64,000 nucleotides of DNA from Mycobacterium basiliense (GCF_900292015.1 NZ_LR130759.1:4340001-4404000), one strand, 5' to 3'. Counted from the stretch's first letter, positions 17,080 through 27,684 are shown. Program-made: numbers and translations. The notes: generated by a model from the letters alone, not told the origin.

Positions 17080-17262
17080 AGCGAGGCATCCCAACGGTGC
17101 ATCGCAAGAGGGAACTCGGTGTGAATCCGAGACTGTCCCGCAGCGGTATGCAGGAACGACCGCCGTCTATAGCACTGGTCCTGACAGATTTGGCACTGGG
17201 AAGCGACGGCCAGTAGGAGCACCACCAGGTGCGCGCCTGCGAGTCCGAAGACCTGCCAGCTG
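17080..17262 (+). ncRNA. Cobalamin riboswitch controlling metE
   Basis: The leader carries the conserved cobalamin aptamer blocks in order: GGTGC (17096-17100), GGGAA..GGTGTGAATCC (17110-17128), ACTGTCCCGCAGCGGTA (17132-17148), the B12-box-like TTGGCACTGGGAAG (17190-17203), then GCCAGTAGGAGC and finally GCGAGTCCGAAGACCTGCC (17238-17256). Outer limits are approximate. B12 binding should switch off the B12-independent methionine synthase when the B12-dependent enzyme MetH can work. A strong GC hairpin follows immediately. Confidence 0.9.
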
Positions 17263-17263
17263 T

Positions 17264-17284
17264 GCCGGGCGCGCCGCGCCCGGC
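17264..17284 (+). terminator. GC-rich hairpin just downstream of the B12 aptamer
   Basis: GCCGGGCGC-GCC-GCGCCCGGC is a perfect 9-bp stem with a 3-nt loop, starting two bases after the aptamer. There is no U-tract. It may be part of the expression platform (a mycobacterial-type terminator or pause), or a stem that competes with the aptamer. The metE start lies 138 bp further on. Confidence 0.5.
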
Positions 17285-17421
17285 GGCTCATCGCCTCGTG
17301 GAATGGGCGTTTGGCCGTCGCGGTTGAGGTTGTGCACGAAATGTGCCGCCGCAACCGGATCGGCTGTGCGTCCACGGGCGGTGGCTTGAGCCTTTTAGGC
17401 CCGTCGATTGAAGGACGCGAA

Positions 17422-19713
17422 GTGACCCAGTTCGTTAGTCAAACACCTTTTACCGCAACCATTACCGGCTCACCCCGCATCGGGCCGCGCCGCGAGCTCA
17501 AACGCGCGACCGAGGGGTACTGGTCCGGGCGTACCAGCCGGTCAGACCTAGAGTCCGTCGCCGCCTCCCTGCGTCGAGACACCTGGACGCAGCTAGCCGA
17601 GGCCGGTTTGGACTCGGTGCCGGTCAACACCTTCTCCTACTACGACCAGATGCTCGACACCGCGGTTCTGCTGGGTGCACTGCCGGCCCGGGTCAATGGA
17701 ATCTCCGACGAGCTGGACCGCTATTTCGCCGCCGCGCGGGGCAATGCCGACATCGCTCCGCTGGAAATGACGAAGTGGTTTGACACCAACTACCACTACC
17801 TGGTTCCGGAGATCGGGCCGTCCACCCAGTTCACCCTGAATCCCGACAAGGTGCTCTCCGAGTTCAAAGAGGCACAGCAACTCGGAATTCCCGCGCGTCC
17901 GGTGGTTATCGGGCCGGTCACCTTCCTATTGCTCAGCAAGGCTGTCGACGGTGGGCCCGCACCGATCGACCGGCTCGAGGACCTGGTTCCGATCTACTCC
18001 GAACTGCTGTCACTGCTCGCCGACAACGGCGCGCGCTGGGTGCAATTCGACGAGCCGGCGCTGGTGACCGACATTTGCCCCGACGCACCCGCGCTGGCCG
18101 AGCGGATGTACACGGCCCTGGGATCGCTGCGCAACCGCCCGGCCCTGCATGTTGCCACCTATTTCGGCGACCCCGGCGCCGCGCTGGCCGCGTTGGCCCG
18201 CACTCCCGTCGAAGCGATCGGCGTCGACCTGGTTGCCGGTGCACCCGGCGCGGTGGCCGCCATAGTGGGGGCGCCCGAGCTGGCGGGCAAGACACTGGTC
18301 GCCGGCATCGTCGACGGGCGCAATGTCTGGCGCACCGATCTGGAGGCGGCGCTCGGCCGGCTCGCCACACTGCTGGGATCCGTTGCGGCCGTGGCAGTGT
18401 CGACGTCGTGCTCAACATTGCACGTGCCGTACTCGCTGCAACCCGAGTCCGATCTGGATGACAACCTACGCAGCTGGCTGGCCTTCGGTGCCGAAAAGGT
18501 GGCCGAAGTCGTGGTTCTCGCCCGCGCGCTGCGCGACGGACGCGACGCGGTCGCCGACGAGATCGCGGCATCCAACGCCGCCGCGGCATCCCGGAAGAAA
18601 GACCCGCGCCTGCACAACGGACAGGTCCGGGCACGTATCGACTCGATCGTCGCCTCCGGTGCACATCGAGGCGATGCCGCCACGCGGCGCGCCAGCCAAG
18701 ACGCCCGCCTGCATCTTCCGCCGCTGCCGACGACGACGATCGGCTCCTATCCGCAGACGTCGGCAATCCGCAAGGCGCGCCAACAGTTGCGGGCCGGGGA
18801 AATCGACCAGGCCGAATACGTCAGCCGGATGAAGCAGGAGATCGCCGACGTCATCGGGCTGCAGGAGCGCCTTGACCTCGACGTGCTGGTGCACGGTGAG
18901 CCGGAACGCAACGACATGGTGCAGTATTTCGCCGAGCAGTTGCAGGGCTTCTTTGCTACCCAGAACGGTTGGGTGCAGTCCTACGGCAGCCGCTGCGTCC
19001 GCCCACCGATTCTGTACGGGGACGTGTCACGCACGAACCCGATGACGGTCGACTGGATCACCTATGCCCAGTCCCTGACCGACAAGCCGATCAAGGGCAT
19101 GCTGACCGGGCCGGTCACCATCCTGGCGTGGTCTTTCGTCCGCGACGACCAGCCGCTGGCCGACACTGCCAACCAAGTGGCATTGGGCATTCGCGACGAG
19201 ACCGTGGACCTGCAGTCGGCCGGCATCGCGGTGATCCAGGTCGACGAGCCCGCACTGCGTGAGCTGCTGCCACTGCGGCATGCCGAGCAAGACCAGTACC
19301 TGCGTTGGGCGGTAGCGGCTTTCCGGCTGGCTACCTCCGGCGTGGCCGACTCAACGCAGATCCACACCCATTTGTGCTACTCGGAGTTCGGCGAGGTGAT
19401 CGCCGCGATCGCCGATCTGGATGCCGACGTGACGTCCATCGAAGCCGCGCGCTCCCACATGGAGGTGCTGGACGACCTGAACGCGGCCGGCTTCGCCAAC
19501 AGTGTGGGACCGGGGGTGTACGACATCCACTCCCCGCGGGTGCCGAGCACCGAGGAGATGGCCGAGTCGCTCCAAGCAGCGTTGAAAGCCGTACCGGCTA
19601 GCCGGCTTTGGGTCAACCCCGACTGCGGATTGAAGACCCGCAACGTCGACGAGGTGACCACGTCACTGCAGCACATGGTGGCAGCCGCGAAGCAGGTCCG
19701 AGCGGGCATCTAA
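17422..19713 (+). CDS. metE: Cobalamin-independent methionine synthase (5-methyltetrahydropteroyltriglutamate-homocysteine methyltransferase)
   Basis: The protein has 763 aa, the usual MetE length. It transfers the methyl group of 5-methyl-THF-polyglutamate to homocysteine in the cytosol. The N-terminal half begins [20 protein letters not shown]. The catalytic half contains [14 protein letters not shown] and the zinc ligands in [10 protein letters not shown] and [10 protein letters not shown]. The start is GTG at 17422 after GAAGGA (17410-17415). A longer frame from 17311 runs into the riboswitch leader and is rejected. It lies downstream of a cobalamin riboswitch. A strong inverted repeat follows the stop. 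It corresponds to Rv1133c. Confidence 0.97.
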   Translation: MTQFVSQTPFTATITGSPRIGPRRELKRATEGYWSGRTSRSDLESVAASLRRDTWTQLAEAGLDSVPVNTFSYYDQMLDTAVLLGALPARVNGISDELDRYFAAARGNADIAPLEMTKWFDTNYHYLVPEIGPSTQFTLNPDKVLSEFKEAQQLGIPARPVVIGPVTFLLLSKAVDGGPAPIDRLEDLVPIYSELLSLLADNGARWVQFDEPALVTDICPDAPALAERMYTALGSLRNRPALHVATYFGDPGAALAALARTPVEAIGVDLVAGAPGAVAAIVGAPELAGKTLVAGIVDGRNVWRTDLEAALGRLATLLGSVAAVAVSTSCSTLHVPYSLQPESDLDDNLRSWLAFGAEKVAEVVVLARALRDGRDAVADEIAASNAAAASRKKDPRLHNGQVRARIDSIVASGAHRGDAATRRASQDARLHLPPLPTTTIGSYPQTSAIRKARQQLRAGEIDQAEYVSRMKQEIADVIGLQERLDLDVLVHGEPERNDMVQYFAEQLQGFFATQNGWVQSYGSRCVRPPILYGDVSRTNPMTVDWITYAQSLTDKPIKGMLTGPVTILAWSFVRDDQPLADTANQVALGIRDETVDLQSAGIAVIQVDEPALRELLPLRHAEQDQYLRWAVAAFRLATSGVADSTQIHTHLCYSEFGEVIAAIADLDADVTSIEAARSHMEVLDDLNAAGFANSVGPGVYDIHSPRVPSTEEMAESLQAALKAVPASRLWVNPDCGLKTRNVDEVTTSLQHMVAAAKQVRAGI

Positions 19714-19720
19714 TGCCTGC

Positions 19721-19778
19721 GCGAGCGTAGCGTCGCGGTGAGTTTCGACTCGAAATCTCACCGTGACGTTACGCTCGC
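19721..19778. terminator. Long inverted repeat between convergent metE and Rv1132-like genes
   Basis: The two arms, 19721-19745 and 19754-19778, start with GCGAGCGTA and end with TACGCTCGC. The inner parts pair GCGGTGAGTTTCGA with TCGAAATCTCACCG with few mismatches. The 58-bp palindrome sits exactly between two converging genes and can serve both as a transcription end. Its form resembles palindromes I recall as dispersed in mycobacterial intergenic regions. Confidence 0.65.
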
Positions 19779-19793
19779 CGCACTCCCGGGACG

Positions 19794-21515
19794 CTAGTCC
19801 GACGACACCTGGACCGGCACTTCGTCATCCCACGGCTGCCGGGTCACCATGTCGGCCACCCGCACGTAGCCGCGTTCGAACTCGCCGGTCGCGGCGTCGA
19901 CCAAGCGGTAGTGCTGGGTCTGTCGATGGATCGGTTGCGCGTCGAGCAGGACGATCCGCACCTCGCCCGGTTCGAAGCGACAACGCTGTTGCATCGCCGC
20001 GACCAGTTGTTCGTTGTGCATGTGGCCGTCGCCGAAATTCCATCCGAGGGCGGTGCTGCAGATCCGTTCCCCGTCGGTGATGACGTAGTCATCTTCGTTG
20101 TGGCCGGCCATCGCCCGATGGGCCAGGGTGAACAGTGCCCTGCCGTGAGTGTTCATGGCACGGAACGCATAGCCCAGATACATCGGGATTTGCGCTCGCT
20201 CCTTGCCGTAATAACGCTCCAGCTGGGCGGCCGGCATGCTGGCGATTGCGACGATGCCCCGTCTGATCTTGTCGTCCGCCGAGGGTTTGATACACCACAG
20301 CGTGGTGTCCCAATTGCCAGCGTAATAGCGCATCCCGGGCAGAAACGAGATCTTGCGCGGAAACATGTTGCCCAAGATGACCGTCCCCACGACTAATGCG
20401 AACAGGATCGCCACTGGCACAGGGTTTTTCACATCCGCCAGCCCTAGATTGGCGTGGCCGACGAACAGGGACAAGACGCCGAAGATCATGAATACGTTCC
20501 ACTCCAACGGCACGCCCATCGGGATGGCCGTCAGGATGCCCAGGTGGAAGCACACCATTGCGATGGCGGCCACGGTGGTGGGCCAGCCGCCGTGAGAGAA
20601 GAACAACGCCACCGGTACGAACATCTCGATCGCAGTGCTGACGTGCGCCAGCAGCCGCGACAAGAGTCCAGGCCGTAGGTCGTCGGGGAATTTCTCGAAG
20701 AACATCCGCTTGAGAAATCGTGGCCGAAAGAGCGGATTGTTCGACATCATGGTCGAGATCACAAACGGGAAGTGCTTGTTGAGCTTCGATGTGGCGGCGC
20801 CCATCCAAATCACCAGGAACACCAATTTGGCGGCGACAATCATGTCTGCACCGCCGAACAGGAAGGTCACGGTCAGCGTCGCGTAGACCTCGCCGCGGGC
20901 GGCGAGAAAGATCACCTTGTCGCGCAACCCCAGCACCGCCAGCAACACCAGGATCACCACGACCTGCCATGTTGGCAGCAGCCCAATTTCGGTGCCCAGT
21001 TGCGGTACCGGACCCGAACCGTCGGTGAACAACGCTGCCAGCAGCAGCAACAACAGCAGCGCGTAGAGCGCGACGTCAATCGGAACTCGCTTGGTTCCCT
21101 TGGTCCACGGCACCCGATCCGGCCATGGTGGCAGCCGGATGGTGCCGAACCGCATCCAATACAGCACAGAACCCATGGGCGGGAGGAACCGGTTGTTCAG
21201 CGGTCCGAAGCCGCAGCCCAGCCCGATCACCTCGAATAGCATCGTGTAGAGCACGACCTTCTGAAAGACGATCGGCTCCGCATACCACGACGTGACGTCG
21301 GTGAATCCTTCGATGCCTTTGGTGCTGAACACGATCAGCCAGGCGAAGAGGATGTACAGCAGGATTTTGACGACATAGAACAGGTGCAGCACCACCGGCG
21401 TACCGAAACCCACCTCGGCCCAGTGTCTGGCCATGGGTCGGATTTTTTCGCTGCGGGTGCCCTTGCTCCACTCGGCGATGTCGATGTCCGGCAGTTGGGG
21501 CTTGAGAAATCCCAT
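19794..21515 (-). CDS. Rv1132-like multi-pass membrane protein (DUF3556-type)
   Basis: Protein of 573 aa with about ten hydrophobic segments in the first 380 residues (for example VVLHLFYVVKILLYILFAW near residue 40 and ALYALLLLLLLAAL near 155) and a soluble C-terminal domain of about 180 residues. Length and content match the conserved mycobacterial membrane protein Rv1132, which also lies next to metE. No function is established. The start is ATG at 21513-21515. A perfect KstR-type palindrome overlaps its promoter, so it is probably induced with cholesterol catabolism genes. It converges with metE. Confidence 0.85.
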   Translation of the reverse strand: MGFLKPQLPDIDIAEWSKGTRSEKIRPMARHWAEVGFGTPVVLHLFYVVKILLYILFAWLIVFSTKGIEGFTDVTSWYAEPIVFQKVVLYTMLFEVIGLGCGFGPLNNRFLPPMGSVLYWMRFGTIRLPPWPDRVPWTKGTKRVPIDVALYALLLLLLLAALFTDGSGPVPQLGTEIGLLPTWQVVVILVLLAVLGLRDKVIFLAARGEVYATLTVTFLFGGADMIVAAKLVFLVIWMGAATSKLNKHFPFVISTMMSNNPLFRPRFLKRMFFEKFPDDLRPGLLSRLLAHVSTAIEMFVPVALFFSHGGWPTTVAAIAMVCFHLGILTAIPMGVPLEWNVFMIFGVLSLFVGHANLGLADVKNPVPVAILFALVVGTVILGNMFPRKISFLPGMRYYAGNWDTTLWCIKPSADDKIRRGIVAIASMPAAQLERYYGKERAQIPMYLGYAFRAMNTHGRALFTLAHRAMAGHNEDDYVITDGERICSTALGWNFGDGHMHNEQLVAAMQQRCRFEPGEVRIVLLDAQPIHRQTQHYRLVDAATGEFERGYVRVADMVTRQPWDDEVPVQVSSD

Positions 21516-21523
21516 GGTTGCAA

Positions 21524-21542
21524 AGACTAGAACGCGTTCTAG
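21524..21542 (-). promoter_or_regulatory. KstR-type operator and -10 of the Rv1132-like gene
   Basis: CTAGAACGCGTTCTAG at 21527-21542 is a perfect 16-bp palindrome. It fits the published KstR consensus TNNAACNNGTTNNA at every defined base. On the minus strand it overlaps TAGTCT (21524-21529), a good -10 only about 8 bases before the ATG at 21515, so the transcript may be leaderless. Confidence 0.75.
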
Positions 21543-21776
21543 ATGCGCGCCGAGGTAGCCGCACCAAACGGTGTGTCCGATCGAGTTGGCGATCTGAGGG
21601 CACTTTGCCCGCGATGTTCACACGTCACTGGGCACATCGCCGTTGTTTCGCTGGTGCACCACAGCGATCGTGTAGGGATCCGGCGCGTCACCAGGTCGCC
21701 GCGGCGAAATATCTGCTTGATTCATGGATTTCGTCGGTCACGACGATGTGTCCGGCCATCATTCGGAGGTGGCAGG

Positions 21777-24700
21777 TTGTCGGGTGTCAGCGTTACGCCG
21801 GAGCTGTTGTCGGCGGCAACCTCGGATTTGACTCGTCTCGGCTCGACGATCCGAGCGGCCAACGCCGCGGCAGCGGTGTCCACGACGAGTCTGCTGGCCG
21901 CGGGTGCGGATGAGGTGTCGGCGGCCATTGCGGCGCTGTTCGGCGCGCACGCACAGGATTATCAGGCGCTGGGCGCACAGCTGACGGCTTTCCACGATCG
22001 GTTCGTACACACGCTCAGCGCGGGTGCCGGCTGGTATGCCGGCGCCGATACCGCCAACAGCGCGTCATTGCAGACGCTTGAACGGAACGTGCTCGGCGTG
22101 CTCAATGCGCCCACCCAGGCGCTGTTGGGACGCCCGTTGATCGGCGACGGTGCTGGCGGAGCGCCAGGCACCGGACAGGCCGGCGGGGCCGGCGGGATCT
22201 TGTTGGGCAACGGCGGAAACGGCGGGTCCGGAGCTGCCGGCCAGGCAGGTGGGGCAGGCGGTGACGCCGGTCTGTTCGGATCGGGCGGGGCCGGTGGGGC
22301 CGGTGGCGCAGCCGGTGGGGCCGGTGGGGCCGGCGGGTTCGGCGGTTCCGGCGGGGCCGGCGGGTTGCTGGGCGGTTTCGGTGGGGCCGGCGGAGCCGGC
22401 GGGGCCGGCGGGATCGGAGCGGCCGGCATCAATGCTGGGCACGGCGGGGAGGGCGGAGCCGGCGGGATCGCCCGGGCTCTGATGGGCTGGGCTGGCGGAG
22501 CCGGCGGGACAGGTGGAGCCGGCGGGGCCGGCGTCTCGGGAGCCGCGAGCGTGGCGCCCGGTGGGGTTGGCGGTCAAGGCGGGGCTGGCGGAGCCGGCGG
22601 GGCCGGCGGGGCCGGAGGCGCGCACGCGGGGCTGTTCGGGTTGGGAGGATTGTTCGGTTCCGGCGGGGCCGGGGGCGCGGGCGGCATGGGCGGCGACGGC
22701 GGCAACGGCGGGGCCGGCGGCACCGGCACGGGCTTTGGCCTAGCCGGCGGCGATGGTGGCGCCGGCGGGGCCGGCGGCAACGCGGGCTCCGGCGGCGCCG
22801 GCGGGGCCGCGGGATTATTTGGGTCGACTGGCGTCGCGGGTGCCGCCTCCACCGGCGGCGACGGAGGTAACGGGGGCAGCGGGGGCGCCGGCGACGATGG
22901 CGGCTCCGGCAACGGCGGCTTCGCCGGTGGCGACGGCGGAAACGGCGGAAACGGCGGCGACGGCTTCACCGGCACCGGCGGCAACGCCGGCAACGGCGGC
23001 AACGGCGGCAACGCCGGCCACGCCGGCGCCGACACCGGGACCGGCGGGACCACCGCCCCCTCCGGCGGCAACGGCGGGCACGGCGGCAACGCCGGCCACG
23101 CCGGCACCGGCGGCACGGCCGCGGGTACCGGAGGCAAGGGCGGCGACGGCGGCCACGGCGGAAACGGCATGACCGGCAACGCTGGCAGCAACGGCAAAGC
23201 CGGCGATGCCGGCGGACATGGTGGCAACGGCGGCGACGGCGGCGACGGCTTCACCGGCACCGGCGGCAACGCCGGCAACGGCGGCAACGGCGGCCACGGC
23301 GGGACCGCTGGCGCCGACACCGGGGCCGGCGGGGCCATCGCCCCGGCCGGCGGCAACGGCGGGCACGGTGGTAACGCCGGCCACGCCGGCACCGGCAGCG
23401 GTGCCGCGGGCAGCGGCGGTGTCGGCGGTATCGGCGGTAACGGCGGCCACGGCGGCCACGGCAACGCCGCCGTCATCGGAGGCAAGGCCGGCGATGACGG
23501 CGGTGCTGGCGGGACCGGCGGCGACGGCGGCGCCGGCTTCACCGGCACCGGCGGCAACGCCGGCAACGGCGGCAACGGCGGTGACGGCGGCAACGCCGGC
23601 GCCGACATCGGAACCGGCGGCACCGTCGCGCCCGCCGGCGGCAACGGCGGCACTGGTGGGGACGCCGGCCACGCCGGTACCGGCAGCACCGCCGCCGGCG
23701 CCGGCGGCAAGGGCGGCAACGGCGGCAACGGCGGCGACGGGGGCGACGGCAACAAAGGTGTCACCGGCTTCACCGCTAAAGCCGGTGACACCGGCGGCAA
23801 CGGCGGCAACGGCGGCAACGGCGGCGCCGGCTTCACCGGCAACGGCGGAAACGGCGGCAACGGCGGCAACGGGGGCGCCGGCGGCGACGCCGGCGTGGAC
23901 ACCGCGACGGGCGCAAGCATCGCCCCGGCGGGTGGCAACGGCGGCAACGGCGGCAATGGCGGCGACGCCGGCACCGGCGCCACCGCCGCGAGCAAAGGCG
24001 GTGCCGGCGGGAACGGCGGCAACGCCGGCAACGGCGGCGCCGGGTTCTTGGGTGAACTCGGCGGCAACGGCGGCCGGGGCGGCGACGGCGGCAACGGCGG
24101 CACCGGCTTCACCGGCACCGGCGGCAACGGCGGCAGCGCTGGCAACGGCGGTGACGGCGGCAAGGGCGGCGTCGACAACGCCCGCGGCAATGCCGGCCAC
24201 AGCGGTGGCCAGGGCGGCGCCGGAGGCCACGGCGGTAACGCCGGCACGGGCGCCACCTCCGCGGGCAACGGCGGAGGCGGCGGTGCCGGCGGCAACGGCG
24301 GCCGCGGCGGCGACGGCGGTCTCAACCACGACGGTGTGAACAACGCCGGCGGCAACGGCGGAAACGGCGGCAACGGCGGCAATGGCGGCAATTCCGGCGC
24401 CGGCGGTACCAACGGTGCCAGCGGCGCCGGCGGCAACGGCGGCGACGGCGGCGACGGCAAAAGCGGCATCCCCGGTCAGAGCCCTCCCACCCTCAACGGC
24501 GGCAACGGCGGGAACGGCGGCAACGGCGGTGACGCCGGCACGGCCGGCACCGGCGGTTCCGTCGCCAGCGCTGTCGGCGGCGCCGGCGGCAACGGCGGCA
24601 ACGGCGGCACGGGCGGTACCGGCGGGGATTTCTTTGAGCTGCTGCACGTCACCGACCCAACTGCCGCTATCGGTACCTTCGGCGGCCACGGCGGCAACGG

Positions 24701-25376
24701 CGGGCACGGCGGCAACGGCGGTATCGGCGACCTGATCGAGACCGCCGGCAACGGCGGCGACGGCGGCATGGGTGGCAAGGGAGGCTCCCCCGCGGTTGGC
24801 AACGTCACCGCGGTTCATGCCGTCGGCGGTACCGGCGGAACTGGCGGTAACGCCGGCACTGGCGGTACCAGCACCGGCGCCCTCATGCAAAACACGGGAG
24901 GCAACGGCGGCATGGGCGGCAAGGGTGGCACCGGCGGAATCGGCTCGTACGGCCTCAACTACCCACCCGAGGACGGGGGCACGGGCGGAAACGGGGGCAC
25001 GGGTGGAAACGGCGGCTTGGCCGGCGGCGGTACCACCAATGTCGGCGGCAACGCCGGTATGGGCGGCATGGGCGGCACCGGCGGCGACGGCCACGCGGCC
25101 TACCCCGGCAAGGGGCAAACCGGCGGCCATGGCGGCAGCGGCGGGATCGGCGGCACCGGCGGCGACGGCGGTACCGGCATTGGCGGCACCAACGGAGCCG
25201 GCGCTGCCGGTGGCGCCGGCGGCGGTGGCGGCACCGGAGGTAGCGGTGAGATTCAGAGCGGCGGCCCGGGCGGACCCGGCTCCGACGGCAAGGATCCCAT
25301 CGGCGGCACGGGCGGCGTGGGTGGCATCGGCGGCTCGGGCGGTCCTGGCGGGGCCAGCACCGGCACCCCGATCTGA
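21777..25376 (+). CDS. PE_PGRS family protein
   Basis: Protein of 1199 aa. The first 95 residues form a PE domain ([14 protein letters not shown] ... [27 protein letters not shown]). A linker ending in GRPLIGDG follows, and then more than 1000 residues of GGxGGN/GGAGG repeats to the end. There is no C-terminal enzymatic domain. The start is TTG at 21777-21779 with GGAGG at 21765-21769. The frame is open further upstream, but that part shows no PE-like sequence. PE_PGRS proteins are exported by ESX-5 and are surface-located. The central part is built of five longer units of 92-98 residues. By position it is an accessory insertion between Rv1132 and the amine oxidase. Confidence 0.93.
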   Translation: MSGVSVTPELLSAATSDLTRLGSTIRAANAAAAVSTTSLLAAGADEVSAAIAALFGAHAQDYQALGAQLTAFHDRFVHTLSAGAGWYAGADTANSASLQTLERNVLGVLNAPTQALLGRPLIGDGAGGAPGTGQAGGAGGILLGNGGNGGSGAAGQAGGAGGDAGLFGSGGAGGAGGAAGGAGGAGGFGGSGGAGGLLGGFGGAGGAGGAGGIGAAGINAGHGGEGGAGGIARALMGWAGGAGGTGGAGGAGVSGAASVAPGGVGGQGGAGGAGGAGGAGGAHAGLFGLGGLFGSGGAGGAGGMGGDGGNGGAGGTGTGFGLAGGDGGAGGAGGNAGSGGAGGAAGLFGSTGVAGAASTGGDGGNGGSGGAGDDGGSGNGGFAGGDGGNGGNGGDGFTGTGGNAGNGGNGGNAGHAGADTGTGGTTAPSGGNGGHGGNAGHAGTGGTAAGTGGKGGDGGHGGNGMTGNAGSNGKAGDAGGHGGNGGDGGDGFTGTGGNAGNGGNGGHGGTAGADTGAGGAIAPAGGNGGHGGNAGHAGTGSGAAGSGGVGGIGGNGGHGGHGNAAVIGGKAGDDGGAGGTGGDGGAGFTGTGGNAGNGGNGGDGGNAGADIGTGGTVAPAGGNGGTGGDAGHAGTGSTAAGAGGKGGNGGNGGDGGDGNKGVTGFTAKAGDTGGNGGNGGNGGAGFTGNGGNGGNGGNGGAGGDAGVDTATGASIAPAGGNGGNGGNGGDAGTGATAASKGGAGGNGGNAGNGGAGFLGELGGNGGRGGDGGNGGTGFTGTGGNGGSAGNGGDGGKGGVDNARGNAGHSGGQGGAGGHGGNAGTGATSAGNGGGGGAGGNGGRGGDGGLNHDGVNNAGGNGGNGGNGGNGGNSGAGGTNGASGAGGNGGDGGDGKSGIPGQSPPTLNGGNGGNGGNGGDAGTAGTGGSVASAVGGAGGNGGNGGTGGTGGDFFELLHVTDPTAAIGTFGGHGGNGGHGGNGGIGDLIETAGNGGDGGMGGKGGSPAVGNVTAVHAVGGTGGTGGNAGTGGTSTGALMQNTGGNGGMGGKGGTGGIGSYGLNYPPEDGGTGGNGGTGGNGGLAGGGTTNVGGNAGMGGMGGTGGDGHAAYPGKGQTGGHGGSGGIGGTGGDGGTGIGGTNGAGAAGGAGGGGGTGGSGEIQSGGPGGPGSDGKDPIGGTGGVGGIGGSGGPGGASTGTPI
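22965..24390 (+). repeat. Five higher-order PGRS repeats of 276-294 bp
   Basis: The marker [16 protein letters not shown] (or a close variant) recurs with its Phe codon at 22965, 23250, 23538, 23832 and 24108. The spacings are 285, 288, 294 and 276 bp. Each unit continues with an AD/VDTGTG-like block, [17 protein letters not shown] and a variable Gly-rich end. All spacings are multiples of three. Confidence 0.8.
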
Positions 25377-25721
25377 TCCGGGTTCCGGCCGCGAATTCCA
25401 TTGCTTGGCACAGTAATTAAGCAACGGAGCCGGCCTGGCGCGCAACTGCTGAAAGCGGCAGTTGGCCCGGGCATTTCGGAGCCCCAGCAAGTCAACCGCG
25501 CGGTGTGCCCCACCGGGTGGCAGTGGCGCGCACGATGGTCTCGCTCGCGTCCGGGTTAGCTCACCCCGGTGCGCGGTGCTCCTCGACGAGGACCTAAGTC
25601 GTCCGCTGGCTCAATCGGTCACCGAGCGGCCGGATTCACCAAGGATTAATTCTTTTCCGAACCCAATTCGCCGACGTTGTGAGCGGTGTAGCTTGCTGCT
25701 GGGGGCGCTGAGGAGTCGGGC
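25377..25721. other. Intergenic region after PE_PGRS
   Basis: This 345-bp region has no convincing gene on either strand. A short inverted repeat (AACTGC-N8-GCAGTT, near 25443-25462) lies after the PE_PGRS stop and might end its transcript. The amine oxidase promoter should lie in the AT-richer stretch at about 25630-25690. No known operator was recognised. Confidence 0.5.
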
Positions 25722-27089
25722 ATGACAGAAGTCGACTATTGCGTGGTCGGCGCCGGGTTCGCGGGTTTGACGGCCGCGTTGCGGCTCAAACAGGCCGGCC
25801 ACTCGGTCTCAGTGCTGGAGGCCCGAGACCGGATCGGCGGTCGCACCTTCACCGTGACGCGAGACGACGGGGTGTGGATTGATCGCGGCGGCGCGTGGAT
25901 CGGACCGGGCCAGGACCGGGTCTACGCGCTGATGAACGAGTTCGGCGTCGCGGAATACAAGCAACACAACGACGGCGACGCCATGATGATCGTCGACGGC
26001 AAGAAACACCGTTACGGCGGCAAGCTGCCCTGGACGATGAGCCCGTGGGCGGTAGCCAACCTCGGGATCGTTTTGCTGACCGTAGAGAAAATGTGCAAAT
26101 CGCTGCCGCGCGAAGCTCCGTGGGAGGCCAAGCGCGCCGCCGAGTGGGACCGAACCAGCCTGGGAGATTGGTTGGAGACCAACGTGATGTCCAAGCCGGC
26201 CCGCGAGATGCTGGACATGGCATTGGCCGGGCCCTACACCTGCGCGGCCGCTGAGGTGTCGTTGCTGTGGGTGTTGCTGCAGATGGGTTCTGCCGGCGGA
26301 CCCAACTTCGTCATCTCCGGTAAGGGCGGCGCCCAGGATGCGCGTCCGGTCGGCGGAATGGGCGCCATCTACCGCCCGATGGCCGCGCAGCTGGGCGATG
26401 CATTGCAGCTGTCGCAGCCGGTCCACCAGATCTCCCAGGACGCCGACGGGGTCACGGTCCGCTCGGACTATCTGGCGGTGCGCGCGCAGCGAGTCGTGGT
26501 GGCGATTCCGATGGCGCTCGCCGACTCGATCCGTTACGAGCCCGCACTGCCGGTGGATCGAGCGTTTTTGAATCAGCGCATGCCCAGCGGCGCGGTGGTC
26601 AAGATCTCGGTCGTTTACGACGAACCCTTCTGGCGTGCCGACGGGCTGTCCGGTCAATCGGCCGCTCCTGGATCCCCGGCCACCCTCACCATCGACGCGT
26701 GCACCGACACGGCGATCCCGGGCATCATGTGTGTCATCACCGAGGGGCCCGCCGCCCGTAAGTTGGCGCAAGTCGATGACGCCGAACGCCGGGCGTTGGT
26801 CATTTCCGAACTGGTCGATCGGTTCGGTAACAAAGCAAGCGCCCCAGTGGAATTCCACGAGCAGAACTGGACCCACGACCGCTATTCGGGCGGCGGGATG
26901 ATCAGCCACACCCCGACCGGTGTGTTGACCGAATTCGGTTACACGCTGCGCCCACCCAGCGGTCGGATCCATTGGGCCGGTACCGAGAGCTCGGCCACCA
27001 TGTGCGGGTGGGTCGATGGGGCGATCCGCTCCGGGGAGCGCGCGGCCGCCGAGGTAATGGCGGCTCATACCGCGGCCGCCGTCACCTAG
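25722..27089 (+). CDS. Flavin-containing amine oxidase (monoamine oxidase-like)
   Basis: FAD enzyme of 455 aa. The dinucleotide-binding motif GAGFAG is at residues 10-15, followed by EARDRIGGRT. The C-terminal FAD motif is IHWAGTESS, then MCGWVDGAIRSGERAA, typical of the monoamine oxidase/AofH group. It should oxidise a primary or secondary amine to the aldehyde or imine, giving H2O2 and ammonia; the substrate is unknown. The ATG at 25722 follows GAGGAG. It stands alone between the PE_PGRS gene and the converging doxX gene. Confidence 0.9.
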   Translation: MTEVDYCVVGAGFAGLTAALRLKQAGHSVSVLEARDRIGGRTFTVTRDDGVWIDRGGAWIGPGQDRVYALMNEFGVAEYKQHNDGDAMMIVDGKKHRYGGKLPWTMSPWAVANLGIVLLTVEKMCKSLPREAPWEAKRAAEWDRTSLGDWLETNVMSKPAREMLDMALAGPYTCAAAEVSLLWVLLQMGSAGGPNFVISGKGGAQDARPVGGMGAIYRPMAAQLGDALQLSQPVHQISQDADGVTVRSDYLAVRAQRVVVAIPMALADSIRYEPALPVDRAFLNQRMPSGAVVKISVVYDEPFWRADGLSGQSAAPGSPATLTIDACTDTAIPGIMCVITEGPAARKLAQVDDAERRALVISELVDRFGNKASAPVEFHEQNWTHDRYSGGGMISHTPTGVLTEFGYTLRPPSGRIHWAGTESSATMCGWVDGAIRSGERAAAEVMAAHTAAAVT

Positions 27090-27165
27090 GCCTTCGATGG
27101 CTTTCGATGGCCGAGGCTCGCAGGAGGTGCCGCCGCCCCAATTGGGGGCAACGGCTTGCACCCGA

Positions 27166-27684
27166 CTACCGGGCTTGTTTGGCCGGTGGCCGATAAAAGA
27201 TCAACAGCTGGCCAACGGCACCGGCCAAACCAAGGGCCACCGCAACGAGCAGTCCGGCCCAGCCGTCGAGCCAGTTGCGCCCGAAGATCAGCCAATCGAG
27301 GCTGAGTTTTCCGGCACCCACGGTGGCCACGGCGATGGCGCTAACCGCCAGTACCAGGTTGTACTCCCAGCCCTCCTTGACGATGAAGAAGCCGTTGGGC
27401 CGGTGCACGGTCCACGCAGCGACCACCATCAGGGACACAAAGCCCGCCGCCGGTATCGGCGTGAGCAACCCTGCCGCCAGCCCCAGCCCGGCGGCCACCT
27501 CCGTGCTGGCGGCGATCGCGGCATGGAAAGTGCCCGGCTTCATCCCGATGCTTTCGAACCACCGCGCGGTTCCCGGTATCCGGCCTCCGCCGAAAAATTT
27601 GTTGAAGCCATGAGCTGCCAGCGTCAACCCCAACACCAGCCGCAGAATCAATAACCCGACGTCGTAGGCAGTCACAGTTGCCAA
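27166..27684 (-). CDS. DoxX family membrane protein
   Basis: Protein of 172 aa with four predicted transmembrane segments. It has the family features of a first helix ending in AAHGFNKFFGGG, then a short loop with WFESIGMKPG. DoxX-like proteins in mycobacteria have been linked to redox and thiol stress complexes, but this member is uncharacterised. The start is either TTG at 27682-27684 or the GTG three codons later; the ribosome site does not decide between them. It converges with the amine oxidase gene, 76 bp apart. Confidence 0.85.
   Translation of the reverse strand: MATVTAYDVGLLILRLVLGLTLAAHGFNKFFGGGRIPGTARWFESIGMKPGTFHAAIAASTEVAAGLGLAAGLLTPIPAAGFVSLMVVAAWTVHRPNGFFIVKEGWEYNLVLAVSAIAVATVGAGKLSLDWLIFGRNWLDGWAGLLVAVALGLAGAVGQLLIFYRPPAKQAR

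Noticed and set aside
17311..17421. Upstream TTG start for metE
   Set aside because: It would translate the riboswitch downstream region and adds residues unlike MetE. The GTG at 17422 has a ribosome site.
22140..25370. Possible CRISPR-like repetition in the PGRS region
   Set aside because: Repeats are in frame and protein-coding, the units vary and there are no uniform spacers or cas genes.
22574..25490. Very long open frames antisense to the PE_PGRS gene, Pro-rich or Ala-rich
   Set aside because: They are complements of GGC/GCC repeat codons. They have no start signals and no fold, and the sense strand has a clear PE domain.
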